In this document: one piece after another, positions 48,634 through 57,285 of the stretch
How the letters are laid out: each line of letters begins with the position of its first letter
Position numbering within the stretch: the stretch's first letter is position 1
Source of the DNA: CAWATZ01 sp963784995
GTDB lineage: Bacteria; Planctomycetota; Planctomycetia; Gemmatales; Gemmataceae
DNA: 64,000 nt
Direction of reading: 5' to 3'
Assembly (NCBI GenBank): GCA_963784995.1
Contig: CAWATZ010000006.1
Span: forward strand, 1-64,000
The notes under the pieces: generated by a model
Databases searched by the model: none
The model's input: only the letters and a program-made list of their open reading frames with translations
What the model was told of the DNA's origin: nothing
Translations under genes and position numbers: made by a program

Positions 48634-49360
48634 TGGTGGCTTTCCTCCTCGCCCAGCGATCCTTGATTTGCGCTTTCAATTCCGCATTCGATGGTTGAGA
48701 AGCCTCGATCTTCTGTCGCAACTCCTCCGCTTCCCGCTTTCGCCGGGTCAGGTACTCATCAACAACATCTCGATAGCGGAGGTAGTAGGCAATGACTTCC
48801 TGAATTTCGGCCAATTGGAGAGTGTCGTAACCTCTGGCTATGTCTTCTGGCGATGCCCCAGCCTTGAACTCGTTAATGATCGTGTCGAGGCGGACACGCG
48901 ACCGGCCCGCGTAGATGTCGGCGTGTTCATCCATGTACACCGGGGCAACACTCATCGAACCTAGTTGCCCCGGCAGCGGGTATTGCCAACCAGCAAGCGC
49001 TTCGCGGCGCAACCTTTCCAGATCCAATAAGACGGCGGTCAACTGCTCGGCTCTCGGCAACGGCTTACCGCCAAGCACGGCTGCCCGTTCCGCCAGGAGT
49101 TGCGCATCCTGCACGATGCCGAAACATTGCTGCAAGCTATGGAGGAAAGCACCGTGGACGGCGCGTGCGGCCTCGACTTGGCCCTGCTCAATTGCGTGGC
49201 GCAAGCCGTCCCATTTCGACCGAATCTTCGCTGGAAGATCCAGGGCGGCGTTAACGAACTCTTGGGTATGTTGAATGAATGCACTCGCATCGACTTGCAC
49301 ACGCTCGCGGGCCGAGGCGGCATTGGCGAGGGGAGTATCGAGTAAGGCCGTCTCTTTCAT
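48614..49360 (-). CDS. DUF433-domain protein (putative antitoxin) with long N-terminal region
   Basis: The ATG at 49360 follows AAGGAAC. The 248-residue product has its DUF433 domain at about 160-225: DIYAGRSRVRLDTIINEFKA, GASPEDIARGYDTLQLAEIQ and VIAYYLRYRDVVDEYL. A charged helical tail rich in KR/E follows. DUF433 antitoxins are usually about 75-120 residues; here roughly 150 extra N-terminal residues (DASAFIQHTQEFVNAALDLP and a helical bundle) precede it. It overlaps and probably neutralises and represses the DUF5615 partner. The origin of the extension is unclear. Confidence 0.75.
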   Translation of the reverse strand: MKETALLDTPLANAASARERVQVDASAFIQHTQEFVNAALDLPAKIRSKWDGLRHAIEQGQVEAARAVHGAFLHSLQQCFGIVQDAQLLAERAAVLGGKPLPRAEQLTAVLLDLERLRREALAGWQYPLPGQLGSMSVAPVYMDEHADIYAGRSRVRLDTIINEFKAGASPEDIARGYDTLQLAEIQEVIAYYLRYRDVVDEYLTRRKREAEELRQKIEASQPSNAELKAQIKDRWARRKATNASPAE

Positions 49361-49408
49361 TGGACCAGTTCCTTTCCAGGGTTGTGGAATGGCCAACAGT
49401 CAGCGGGC

Positions 49409-49663
49409 TCAGGTAACAACTGCGATTATACCACATCCGTCAGGAGACACCACAGGGAAGGGGGCGACCCCAGTCGCAACCAGGTCTCCTTCTTTGGGTT
49501 CGGGCGATTCGGGTTTGTCGCTCAGCTCCTTCAGTCCGCACGGAAGAGGGACCGGGGTTGGGATGCCAGCGAGTCGTATGGCTTCCTCGATCAGGTCGTC
49601 AATGCTGCTCCAGTCGATGTCTGGCCAACCCAACCGGCGGTACTCGGCTTTCACAACCTGCAT
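49409..49663 (-). CDS. Small hypothetical island protein
   Basis: 84 residues, MQVVKAEYRRLGWPDIDWSS then IDDLIEEAIRLAGIPTPVPL, with an acidic, proline-rich tail. A GTG one codon earlier could also start it. No clear ribosome-binding site and no family. It has the same strand and spacing as its neighbours, so it may be part of a run of small genes ending in the DUF433/DUF5615 pair. Confidence 0.45.
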   Translation of the reverse strand: MQVVKAEYRRLGWPDIDWSSIDDLIEEAIRLAGIPTPVPLPCGLKELSDKPESPEPKEGDLVATGVAPFPVVSPDGCGIIAVVT

Positions 49664-49717
49664 CACTGGACTTTGGATCCAGGGATCCCCCGGCCGGAAG
49701 CGGGGCTGAAACAGCCT

Positions 49718-50008
49718 TCAGAACACCGGAGGAGCCGGCCTGCCCGTATCGCTGAAGATCACCGCAAGGATGCCGTACACCGCGTATTCATCGGTGACCA
49801 GGAAGCGAAAACGGTGGCCCCGACCCATCTCGGCATCGAAGATCGACAGTTCCACCCAGAACATGGGAGACCCGGGAGCCACTCGGAGAGACTCGTCCAG
49901 TCGGTAGTGGTCCCCATTCGTGCCGAGCATCGCCCGCAGGTTGGCAAAGATCCCTTCGCGGGCCAGATCCGAGAGCCCATCGAAATTCTGGTACGTACGC
50001 CTCGACAT
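49718..50008 (-). CDS. Small hypothetical protein
   Basis: The ATG at 50008 yields 96 residues: MSRRTYQNFDGLSDLAREGI, then FANLRAMLGTNGDHYRLDES, and a beta-rich middle (MFWVELSIFDAEMG; HRFRFLVTDEYAVYGILAVI). A GTG at 50047 would overlap the upstream stop and extend it by 13 residues. An alpha/beta fold is likely; no family recognised. It lies 36 bases after the helical protein gene on the same strand. Confidence 0.55.
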   Translation of the reverse strand: MSRRTYQNFDGLSDLAREGIFANLRAMLGTNGDHYRLDESLRVAPGSPMFWVELSIFDAEMGRGHRFRFLVTDEYAVYGILAVIFSDTGRPAPPVF

Positions 50009-50043
50009 TCTCTCTGACGTCAACGGTGCAGGCCATGCCGGGC

Positions 50044-50553
50044 TCACTTCCGCTTCTTTTGGAGGTCGGCAAGGATCTCGTCCACGGAGCGGAAACCTTC
50101 GCGGTTCAGCGGATCGCCCATTCGTGGAATGGAAGCAACGTCAACGGCTGGCAAGGGAGTCTCGGCCCAGATGCGGAGTGCTTCGGCTTTCTGCAGCAAC
50201 CCCCGCATTGCCTCCTGGCGATCTTTCAGATGCAGAAACTGCTGAGCCATTCGTTGATCGAGGGAGGCAGATTGAAGCAGCAAAAGAGTGGCCTCCACAC
50301 TCTTGAAGATGCCCCGAATCCCCACCTCAACTTCCCGGCATTCCCGAAGCAATTTGCGGTGTTCCATGCCCAGTGTCAGCTTGTCACGGAGAAACTCCCA
50401 GTGCCGCTCGGCCAGGTCGCTGAGAAGGAAACTGGCATGAATCATTTCCGTGGCAGCATCCGGCAGGAGAGGTTGCCTCCGACTGGCCTCCAGTTCGTTA
50501 GAAGTTCGCCGCAGATTGTCCTGGATCATCTGCGATACGAGTGTATCGATCAT
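50044..50553 (-). CDS. Helical hypothetical protein
   Basis: The ATG at 50553 has GGAGG 8 bases upstream and is clearly the start. The 169-residue product is almost wholly helical. It runs MIDTLVSQMIQDNLRRTSNE, MIHASFLLSDLAERHWEFLR and FLHLKDRQEAMRGLLQKAEA, with a Lys/Arg tail. Coiled-coil or four-helix-bundle structure is likely. It heads the leftward run of small genes that ends with the TA-like pair. No known family. Confidence 0.6.
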   Translation of the reverse strand: MIDTLVSQMIQDNLRRTSNELEASRRQPLLPDAATEMIHASFLLSDLAERHWEFLRDKLTLGMEHRKLLRECREVEVGIRGIFKSVEATLLLLQSASLDQRMAQQFLHLKDRQEAMRGLLQKAEALRIWAETPLPAVDVASIPRMGDPLNREGFRSVDEILADLQKKRK

Positions 50554-50854
50554 CAGGTCAATCCTCCATTTGTGACGCCGGGAAGTATCTCCAGCCATCG
50601 GCAATCGTCTTGAGATCAACCTCGCTCACCGGCAATTATCCTGACCGTCACGGATTTTGGGGGAGTGCCAAAAGAGGGCCCGAAGGGACGGCGTGTGTTG
50701 GTGGCGTGTTGGCGGTGTCGCTTTTTTGTCATCGGTGGGGCAAGCACGGACACGCCGGGGCGCCTCCTGGCCAGACCGCCAGCATTTTGCGCCGTTGGCG
50801 GTGTGGCGGCCTCACCCCTTGGGGCTCGGCGTTCCCTCCTGTGGTACGAGGGCC
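50554..50854. other. Region left of the internal boundary
   Basis: About 300 bases separate the start of the helical gene from the gene-end remnant. Rightward frames are open here and fuse into the remnant, but they have no homologous counterpart in the full gene. I see no independent gene. Confidence 0.35.
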
Positions 50855-50980
50855 GCAAGCCCGGAGGCTGGCCCTTCATCCCCACGGAATGGCAGCAAGC
50901 CTGCGGCCAGGAGGACCTCCTGGTCCCCGATAGCGTCTTGAAGATCGTCTGGCCTGAGTAACCGCCGTCCCTTTACGGAA
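50855..50980 (+). pseudogene. Third copy of the 3' end of the gene upstream of the tRNA
   Basis: These 126 bases match 42341-42466 with seven substitutions and no gap. They encode PGGWPFIPTEWQQACGQEDL and VLKIVWPE, with stop, plus about 16 bases past it. The copy lacks any tRNA sequence and has no upstream part of the gene. An open frame runs into it from 50665 but that part is unrelated. It marks an old island boundary inside the present island and is about 5% diverged from the resident gene. Confidence 0.85.
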
Positions 50981-51110
50981 GAATTTCGGCCGCCAGCGAT
51001 TTCCCGCCCAGGCAGGCCTCAAGCGGATCCACCCGGGCCAACAGGTGGCGAGCCAACTCAGGCCGGGTGCGGACTGCCTGTCGTGCCAGTTCGTTGTTGT
51101 CCGTCGTCAT
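50973..51110 (-). CDS. Very small hypothetical protein, doubtful
   Basis: The ATG at 51110 gives 45 residues: MTTDNNELARQAVRTRPELA, ending GGKSLAAEILP. The end overlaps the gene-end remnant, so the stop may be accidental and the frame a truncated gene. Helical and charged; no family. Confidence 0.3.
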   Translation of the reverse strand: MTTDNNELARQAVRTRPELARHLLARVDPLEACLGGKSLAAEILP

Positions 51111-51178
51111 GCCGACTCCTCTGGGGATGCCGTCAATGGGAAAGTATCTGTGCAAGTCCGAAGATTTCGGACGGCGTG

Positions 51179-52204
51179 TTAGCATCCCTGGTGAGGCACT
51201 GCACGAACTTGAGGGCACGCATCAGAGTAGCCAGGAGTTCCGCACGGCTCGGGCGATGGGGTTGCCTGACTGTACTCCAGTGTCCGCCTGAGCAGATCGC
51301 AGACGACGACCCCCCCTTTGTTCTGCCGGACCTGCCGCCAGACCCGGTAGCCGGCCAGGATCGCCTTCTGCCACTCGTACAGTGAGCAGGATCGCACTTC
51401 CCTGTCGGACACAATCCCTTGAATGGTCTTTAGCAGCGGGTAATCAAGCGTTTGCACGCCATCGAGGTAGTCATGCTTGCGGGCGTAATCGTACACGATG
51501 GCGGAGATGGCTTCCTCCACGATCTTGGCCCTTGCCCCGTCCTCGACCTCGTCCACCTTCGGCTTGCTCTTCCGCTTCCGCTTCAGCAGCGACCGCATCA
51601 TGGGAGACCACCCGAGTATGGCCGCGTGGGCGAGGTGGAACACGTCGTGGAATCGGTAGCCGTCGTCCTCGTAAGCGTTGTCAGTCAATGGGTCCCCGAT
51701 GGCCTTGTCCCCGAGCCAGCAGCGGACTTTCACCTTGTCCCCGATTCTTTCCTCCCTGATTAGTATCTCGAAACGTCGGGGGAGTTGCTCTTGATCGGGG
51801 GAGTCCTCATCGAACAGTCTGCTGGGTTCTGCCCCGCCGCTCGGCCAGCGGTTCTGAGTCTTCTTCAGGTTGGCCACAGCGACCTCACTCAGGTCCAGAT
51901 CAAACTTGGTAGCCACGTCAGCGACATACCACAGCAGGTCGCCCAACTCCTCCGCCATCTGCTCCTTGAACAGCAGGTGGGCGTTCCCGTCCCTGAGATG
52001 TTTCTTGTACTCCGCCAGGAGCGTGCCAACCTCGCCGGCCAGCCCCAGCAGAGGGATCAAGATTCCCCTCTCGTCGTGTGCCGGCGACTGGTCCGTTTCT
52101 CCGGCCTTTAACTGGTACTCGCGGAAGTGCATGTGTATTCTCTTGAGCAGTAGGTCAGGGCGACTAACTCCGACAGCGACTTGCACCACGTCTAGCCCTG
52201 TCAC
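51179..52204 (-). CDS. MazG-like nucleotide pyrophosphohydrolase with C-terminal domain
   Basis: The N-terminal MazG fold has GLAGEVGTLLAEYKKHLRDG and EQMAEELGDLLWYVADVA, giving the EExxD-type metal site for hydrolysing (d)NTPs to (d)NMP and PPi. A C-terminal half with YRFHDVFHLAHAAILGWSP and EVEDGARAKIVEEAISAI is conserved in a subfamily found in islands. The last ~30 residues (after RRTLEYSQ) look like read-through beyond a lost stop. The GTG at 52204 overlaps the upstream stop; the ATG at 52132 (MHFREYQL) is also possible. Last gene of the operon; it could remove a modified or canonical nucleotide made or spared by the upstream enzymes. Confidence 0.8.
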   Translation of the reverse strand: MTGLDVVQVAVGVSRPDLLLKRIHMHFREYQLKAGETDQSPAHDERGILIPLLGLAGEVGTLLAEYKKHLRDGNAHLLFKEQMAEELGDLLWYVADVATKFDLDLSEVAVANLKKTQNRWPSGGAEPSRLFDEDSPDQEQLPRRFEILIREERIGDKVKVRCWLGDKAIGDPLTDNAYEDDGYRFHDVFHLAHAAILGWSPMMRSLLKRKRKSKPKVDEVEDGARAKIVEEAISAIVYDYARKHDYLDGVQTLDYPLLKTIQGIVSDREVRSCSLYEWQKAILAGYRVWRQVRQNKGGVVVCDLLRRTLEYSQATPSPEPCGTPGYSDACPQVRAVPHQGC

Positions 52205-53483
52205 AACTTCAACGCTTGGGTCAGGTAAGCAGCTGCGGCAACAACGAAGCGGACGGCCGCCTGCTGGTTGCCAAGTTGCGGCGCGAACCGCAGAAGGCCC
52301 AACCCTACAAGGAACAGCGGCACGAGGTACTCGCGGTCCCAGTCTGTCCCGGAAGGGAAGACCTCCGCTGCCTTCCGGCGGAGCCGCTGGATCAGATCGA
52401 CGCGACCCTTTAGGTAGGCCCCCAGGTCCGCAGGGGGCGTCTGGTCCCAGGCGATCCAGGTGCTGAATGACTCGATCTCATCCCCGCGAACCTCGGTCCG
52501 GAGGGTCAAGAAGCGGAGATTGCACTCAAGCAGGACGAAGTCCTTCGCGATGTGCGCCTCTCTTGTGCCCACCCGAAGTCGATGATCGTCGGTGCCCCTC
52601 GGGTCTTGAGGATGATGTTGCCAGGGTGCAGGTCGCCGTGGATCGCACCCCGATACAGACGGAACAGCTTGGGCCTCAGCTGTTCCACCACCCAGAGCGG
52701 GTTGACAGTCTGCCCGCCAGAAGTGAGGGCGAACTTCTCTCCGGTCTTACCCCAGACTTCGGCCCAGGCGTCACCCCATACCGTCCCAAGGCCTCTCAAG
52801 TACCACTCGTATTCCTTACCCACCTCCACCTCGTCGGCAGAGGCGGTCCCGAACCGCCGGTGGAAGTTACCGAGAAGGTTGAAAGCGGCCTCAAACGTCG
52901 ATCCCGCCCGGTCGTTGTCGCCATCTTTCAGAGGCTTGCGGAGGTCTTCGACCTCGAACGCCGGGGCAGCCGTCCCCGCAGCGGGGCTGACGAGCGGTAC
53001 GGAGCCTGTGGCAGAACAGATCGACCACAAGATCCTGTAACCGGTTTGATCCTCGTCGAAGAGGATGGGGATGGCGAAGTTGTCCTTGGAGTCGTAGGCG
53101 AACGGTTTGATGCTCAGGGCGTTCTTGTACTCATCGACAAGCTTGTCGGACTTGCTGCGGTCCATGGTTTTGACGACAAGCGGGTGCGAGCACAGGGTGC
53201 CCGGTTCCTCGAAGGAGAAATGGCCGATCAAGACCAGGCTCCCGCTCTTACCCTCCATCTGGCCGATGCGGCTGAGGGGAATGAGGGTCAGCCTGACGGC
53301 CTTGTCGTGCGAGTCTCGATACTCAGGCAGCCCGAGAGCGGGCCAGACCGCCTCCTGGAACCCCCAGACGGCCTCGGCCCCTTGCCCGCCCCGAATCTTC
53401 GCCATGAGTTGTTCCGCGGAAAGACGGATGGCATCCAGCCGGTCCGCTTCCGTGGCCTCAAAGTTCACCTTCAGGGACACCAT
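52201..53483 (-). CDS. Phosphotransferase-fold protein (APH-like, conflict-system type), one frameshift
   Basis: The ATG at 53483 follows AAGGAAC. The catalytic-loop motif HGDLHPGN is at 282-289 and TIIDFGWA at about 299-306, the Brenner and DFG-like motifs of aminoglycoside-phosphotransferase/kinase folds. Directly after, near 52575, the frame must change to reach REAHIAKDFVLLECNLRF and the C-terminal helices ending at 52201. DFGWxREAHIAKDFxxLE matches kinase-like domains reported in bacterial conflict operons. So one enzyme of about 425 residues is split by a single indel. In the operon it could phosphorylate a nucleoside or a protein. Confidence 0.75.
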
Positions 53484-53504
53484 GTTCAGTTCCTTGGGTG
53501 GTGC

Positions 53505-55271
53505 TTACCTTGGCCGCTCATCTTGTCGTTGGGCCGCCTCGACAGCCTCATTGATGCCCCATTTGGGCGGATACCAGAGGCTGAGTGGATTCGAGTGGGG
53601 CCTGTAGGTCTGTTTGATCCGCGTCCGGCCGCTGATTCCCTGGACCTCAGGGTGGGCCAACCGGGCGTACTTGTCGGTTTCGCAGAATAGGTTCTGGCAG
53701 TCGATCAGCTGCAAGGGGCGACCCCACAGGTCGCGGAACGGGATGCCCAGTCGCTCCAACTCCCGCTCTTGGTTGTCGGCCACCCAGCGGATGATGTCGG
53801 CCTCGCTTAGACCGCCCAGGCTGGTGAAGCACTTGCGGATGCCGTCGCGAGCCCCCGGCCCCGGCACCACGAACTGCATCTCCGTGAAGTTGGTGAGGGT
53901 GCTGTAGTTCAGATCGGTGACATACTGATAAGCCAGGAAGTCGCCGATCATCGGGTAGGAGACGACCAGCTCGAACGCTTGCCGCATGTTGCGGCAGGCA
54001 GCGATCCGCCTGGGCAGGGCATCTTGCATCATTTTCTGGAGCAGGCGGAGATGGCTGCGGTGCTTGCGGTGGTTCTCATAGTCACCTGAGCCCGAAGGCA
54101 TGATGTACGCCCCGGAATAGATTGCCTGCCCCCTTTCCAGGGCACGGTCGAACACCGCCGCATACCGTTCGAGGTCGAAGTCCGCATACCGGGGCGTACC
54201 CAGCTCCTGCTCCAGCATCTCCCAGGTCTCAACCTTGTTGAACAGCTTGAACATGATCGTGCGGAAGAACACCTCTTCCGCCGCCTGGTCATGCTGGTAG
54301 ATGACCTTGCGGATCAGGTACTGGCTGACCCGGTCAGAGGCCCGGTAGGCGTTGCAAAACTTGTACCGGGCAATGATTGGGTCGCTCGTCAGGGGCTGCA
54401 TTCCCTCCAGCCGGCGGAAGAAAACCTCCTGCCGTTCCGCCGCGAACTTCCAGTAGGTACTGTACACCTCCGATGGCCTCGCTGGAGCCATCGGACAGAT
54501 GACCTGCGGCGGTGGCCGTTCCTCAGGGGTTGGCCTGGCGGGCGGTGACTCTGCCTTGGCCGACAGCAGCGAGAACAGGTCGGGCACCTCGCGTGTCGGC
54601 GTGGTGCGGCGGGTGGTCGCCTTGCCCGCTCTCCCCGACCTTCTGGGGGCGGCGACCCGGTAGCGGACGCCGTCGATTGCCTCGATGGCTAGACGAACGG
54701 CGTCGGCAACCGTCCCCTCGTTGTCAAGGCGGACGACGCAGTGGCGGGCCTCCTCCGCCAAGGCCAGCTCATGGTAGGCGGGCAGCAGCTTCGACCCGAG
54801 GTCCGTCGGCTCGCTCTCCTCGCAACGGGAGGGCCGCTGGACAAGGAACACCACCGCCGGCTCCACGTTGCCCCACTCCGCTCTCTCCATGGCGATCATG
54901 GCGTCAAGCGTCTTGGGAGCAGCCCCGCTGGCAAGGCCGTAGGCCCAGGTGGACCACCAGAAACGGTCCAGCACCACCCAGCGGCCTCCGGTGAGGGCCG
55001 GCAGGATTCGGCCGGCGATGGCGGCGAGGTGAGCCGCGACGTGCAACAGTTGGAGGCTGGCTGGGGGGATGTTCGCAATACCGAACAGGCCGGGGTCGTG
55101 GTGCAACTGGTAGACGTGCCAGCCCAGTGTGCCGGGCTCGCGGCCGGGGAATGCCAGCAGGTCACAAGGCGTGCCGCGGCCGCTCAGCACAGCAGCGACC
55201 TCTTTCGCCAGGGTGCTCTTGCCGACTCCGTCAGGCCCCTCGAAGACGATCAACTTACCCGGCGTTGCCAT
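53505..55271 (-). CDS. dTMP-kinase-like domain fused to 5-hmdU-kinase/aGPT-type helical domain
   Basis: 588 residues. Residues 1-200 form a thymidylate kinase: P-loop GPDGVGKST (12-20) and DRFWWSTWAYG (102-112, the DR(Y/F)xxS motif). A basic, proline-rich linker runs about 205-265. Residues 270-575 carry ARYKFCNAYRASDRVSQYLI (301-320), VFFRTIMFKLFNKVETWEML and GPGARDGIRKCF. This is the hallmark set of the HMUDK_hel/aGPT-Pplase helical domain of the HhH-glycosylase lineage, known from phages that build hypermodified thymines. The ATG follows GGGAGGGG and overlaps the upstream gene. The fusion suggests activation of a modified thymidylate and action on DNA base or nucleotide. Confidence 0.85.
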   Translation of the reverse strand: MATPGKLIVFEGPDGVGKSTLAKEVAAVLSGRGTPCDLLAFPGREPGTLGWHVYQLHHDPGLFGIANIPPASLQLLHVAAHLAAIAGRILPALTGGRWVVLDRFWWSTWAYGLASGAAPKTLDAMIAMERAEWGNVEPAVVFLVQRPSRCEESEPTDLGSKLLPAYHELALAEEARHCVVRLDNEGTVADAVRLAIEAIDGVRYRVAAPRRSGRAGKATTRRTTPTREVPDLFSLLSAKAESPPARPTPEERPPPQVICPMAPARPSEVYSTYWKFAAERQEVFFRRLEGMQPLTSDPIIARYKFCNAYRASDRVSQYLIRKVIYQHDQAAEEVFFRTIMFKLFNKVETWEMLEQELGTPRYADFDLERYAAVFDRALERGQAIYSGAYIMPSGSGDYENHRKHRSHLRLLQKMMQDALPRRIAACRNMRQAFELVVSYPMIGDFLAYQYVTDLNYSTLTNFTEMQFVVPGPGARDGIRKCFTSLGGLSEADIIRWVADNQERELERLGIPFRDLWGRPLQLIDCQNLFCETDKYARLAHPEVQGISGRTRIKQTYRPHSNPLSLWYPPKWGINEAVEAAQRQDERPR

Positions 55272-56061
55272 TGTCCCCTCCCGCCCCGGTTTCCTGCTGT
55301 ACGAGCTGGGCCTGCCCCTGGAGCAGCCCTTGCAGGTCCGCTGCGAACACCTGCAACTGGGTCTTCGCCACGCCTCCCAGACGGGCCGTACTGATGTTGC
55401 AAGTGAACTGCGTCAGCTCGCGGTTCACCTGACCGGCAACAAATTGACCGAGCCGGTATAGCCCCAGGTAGTTCCCGTACCCCTTCTCGAAGAGGAACTG
55501 GATTGGGTAGGAGGCATTGATGGCCAGCCCACCCCGGTCGAGCGGGGTAAAGGTGACATGGTGCAGACAAGGGAAGCCGCGGCGACGTTGTCGGGTGTGG
55601 TCCCTGGCGGGGTCGAACACGTTCGCCACAAAGGCCGTTGGGCGGCGGACGCCCTCCCCCCAGATCCGGATCAGGTGCTCAATCTGGTTACCATCTACGG
55701 GGCGGTCGCCTCCGAAGGCGATCATTCGCTCGAAGTACTGCCCGTTCCGATTTTCACGCCGCCGGAGCAGCCTGGGCAGCATCCGCTGATACCTGCCATA
55801 CAGGGCGTGCCGGTCGCTGCTCCGTTCCCAGAGATTGCTGGGGAAGATGGTGTTGGCGACCGTGTGGCACTCGTACAGGCCAAGCCGCACAAGCTCTTGG
55901 TCCAGGCGGTTCCGGATGCTCGCGACCTCAGCCGGCACGCCGTCCTCCATACCGGTAATCTCGATGAACAGCGGGGAGATCCCATTCACGCCCCGCCGCA
56001 TGAGAGCCAGGAAAGCCCTGGCCCACGCGATGCTCAGGTTGGACTCACGGATCAAGGGCAT
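55255..56061 (-). CDS. Thymidylate-synthase-like protein
   Basis: The second of two ATGs (56061) is set by AGGAGG six bases upstream. The 268-residue product has RQRRRGFPCLHHVTFTPLDR with Cys165 where thymidylate synthase has its active-site PCH cysteine. INASYPIQFLFEKGYGNYLG then LYRLGQFVAGQVNREL follows, mirroring the YQRS...N...Y..L..M.A stretch of that family. NRNGQYFERMIAF precedes it. The canonical RxxxPCH context is altered, so another C5-modifying reaction on dUMP or dCMP (for example hydroxymethylation) is possible. Located between the ImmA/IrrE and TMP-kinase-fusion genes with overlaps on both sides. Confidence 0.75.
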   Translation of the reverse strand: MPLIRESNLSIAWARAFLALMRRGVNGISPLFIEITGMEDGVPAEVASIRNRLDQELVRLGLYECHTVANTIFPSNLWERSSDRHALYGRYQRMLPRLLRRRENRNGQYFERMIAFGGDRPVDGNQIEHLIRIWGEGVRRPTAFVANVFDPARDHTRQRRRGFPCLHHVTFTPLDRGGLAINASYPIQFLFEKGYGNYLGLYRLGQFVAGQVNRELTQFTCNISTARLGGVAKTQLQVFAADLQGLLQGQAQLVQQETGAGGDNGNAG

Positions 56062-56920
56062 CATCGTCCTCCTCTGGCTCATGTCGGAATCGCGCCCTGC
56101 CGGCGAAGCCCTGCCGCGACACGCGAACGAAGCTGGCCCAGCCGGTTTCGGGGTTCAGCAGCCGCCCCCGGCCCGGCTTTCTGCCCCGGAAGATCCTGTC
56201 GAACAGGAAGCTGGTGTCGATCATCACACAGGCCCCTTCGTGGACGACACCTGGCGGGCACAGGATCGCGTCCCCAGCCTGGATGTCGATGGCACGGTCC
56301 AGCCAGTTGTCGCCCGCCACGACGAGGTGATGTGGGCAGTCGGCCCCCAGCAGACCCGACTTGATCGTCCTGGGTGCCACCTTCTGAAGGGCCAGGGCAC
56401 GGGTGCGTTCGAGCAGGCGGAGGTTGAGCCACACGTGGGTGACGAGGGCTTCGTAGCCCACGCCCAGCCAGGTAGCCACCTCGTAAACCTGCTCAGCCGT
56501 CGCGTCTCCCGGAGAACATCCGCGTAGCTCGAAACCCCGAACCACGGCCGGTCTGGGCATGAGCAGGAAGCCGCTGAAACACTCGGCCAGGAACTCCTCC
56601 TCGCTGTCTTCCTGTCGCTCGCTGTCATGCACCTCGTCGATCCTGGAGCCGTGACCATAGACATGGTGTCCCAGCTCATGGCCGCCGGTATAAGCCTGCC
56701 GCCCCGGCGGTCGCAGGCTCGAGATGACCATGCTGGGGCCGGGAGTCTTGACGTACGTGCCCTCCAGGCGGGGGATGGCTTTGAACCAGACATCGACCCC
56801 CATCCCCTCCGCGAGATCGTAGACGCAGAGGGGCACGTCAAGGCCGAGCCCGGCATCACGGCGGACGCGACATGCACGAGTCAGGGCGTCCCTGGCCAAC
56901 CGCCGCTTGTCGAGGGTCAT
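56045..56920 (-). CDS. ImmA/IrrE family metallo-endopeptidase
   Basis: 291 residues. The zinc motif HELGHH is at 81-86, within QAYTGGHELGHHVYGHG. EEEFLAECFSGFLLMPRPAV near 106-125 supplies the third ligand and the helical cap. The C-terminal half, GDNWLDRAIDIQAGDAILCP, looks like a small beta-barrel sensor region. ImmA-type proteases cleave the paired XRE repressor after a stress or phage signal. The XRE gene is directly upstream with a 4-bp ATGA overlap, and AAGGAGG precedes the start. It therefore likely derepresses this operon. Confidence 0.88.
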   Translation of the reverse strand: MTLDKRRLARDALTRACRVRRDAGLGLDVPLCVYDLAEGMGVDVWFKAIPRLEGTYVKTPGPSMVISSLRPPGRQAYTGGHELGHHVYGHGSRIDEVHDSERQEDSEEEFLAECFSGFLLMPRPAVVRGFELRGCSPGDATAEQVYEVATWLGVGYEALVTHVWLNLRLLERTRALALQKVAPRTIKSGLLGADCPHHLVVAGDNWLDRAIDIQAGDAILCPPGVVHEGACVMIDTSFLFDRIFRGRKPGRGRLLNPETGWASFVRVSRQGFAGRARFRHEPEEDDDALDP

Positions 56921-57255
56921 CCCTCCTCCTTCCGCTTGAGGCTTGCAAGGAGCTGCATCAGCTGGTCAAGGTCTTCCTGCCTCATGGTACTCAGCTTGCG
57001 GGCTGCCATCTCATAGCGGACTCGGCTCATGTCGCCGGCATCACCATCGAGCAGCCAGGCAACGCTCACGCCGTAGGTGTCGGCCAGCGTAGCCAGCTCC
57101 TCGGCGGAAACGCTCCGACGGCCAGCCTCCATCTCGGAGACCGACGGGCGGTGGAGCCCCAGTAATCGGGCGACCTGACCCTGCGTCAGGCCAGCCTGTT
57201 CGCGGGCAGCCTTGAGCCGGGAGGCGATTGCCATCCTCTTCTCGCTGGCGTCCAC
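56917..57255 (-). CDS. XRE-family repressor
   Basis: Residues MAIASRLKAAREQAGLTQGQ, VARLLGLHRPSVSEMEAGRR and SVSAEELATLADTYGVSVAW form a classical five-helix XRE/Cro HTH, followed by a helical tail (LDQLMQLLASLKRKEEG). The GTG at 57255 is my start (GAGG 10 bases before); a TTG at 57264 and the ATG at 57225 are alternatives. It is the first gene of the right-module operon and is coupled to the ImmA/IrrE protease. Perfect inverted repeats lie just upstream over its promoter, so autorepression is expected. Confidence 0.85.
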   Translation of the reverse strand: MDASEKRMAIASRLKAAREQAGLTQGQVARLLGLHRPSVSEMEAGRRSVSAEELATLADTYGVSVAWLLDGDAGDMSRVRYEMAARKLSTMRQEDLDQLMQLLASLKRKEEG

Positions 57256-57285
57256 GGCAACCAATCCTCAATATGAGTGTAATAG

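Noticed and set aside
50665..50961. 98-codon rightward frame ending in VLKIVWPE
   Set aside because: Only the last 36 codons are homologous to the resident gene; the first part is unrelated, so it is a chance fusion to a fossil fragment.
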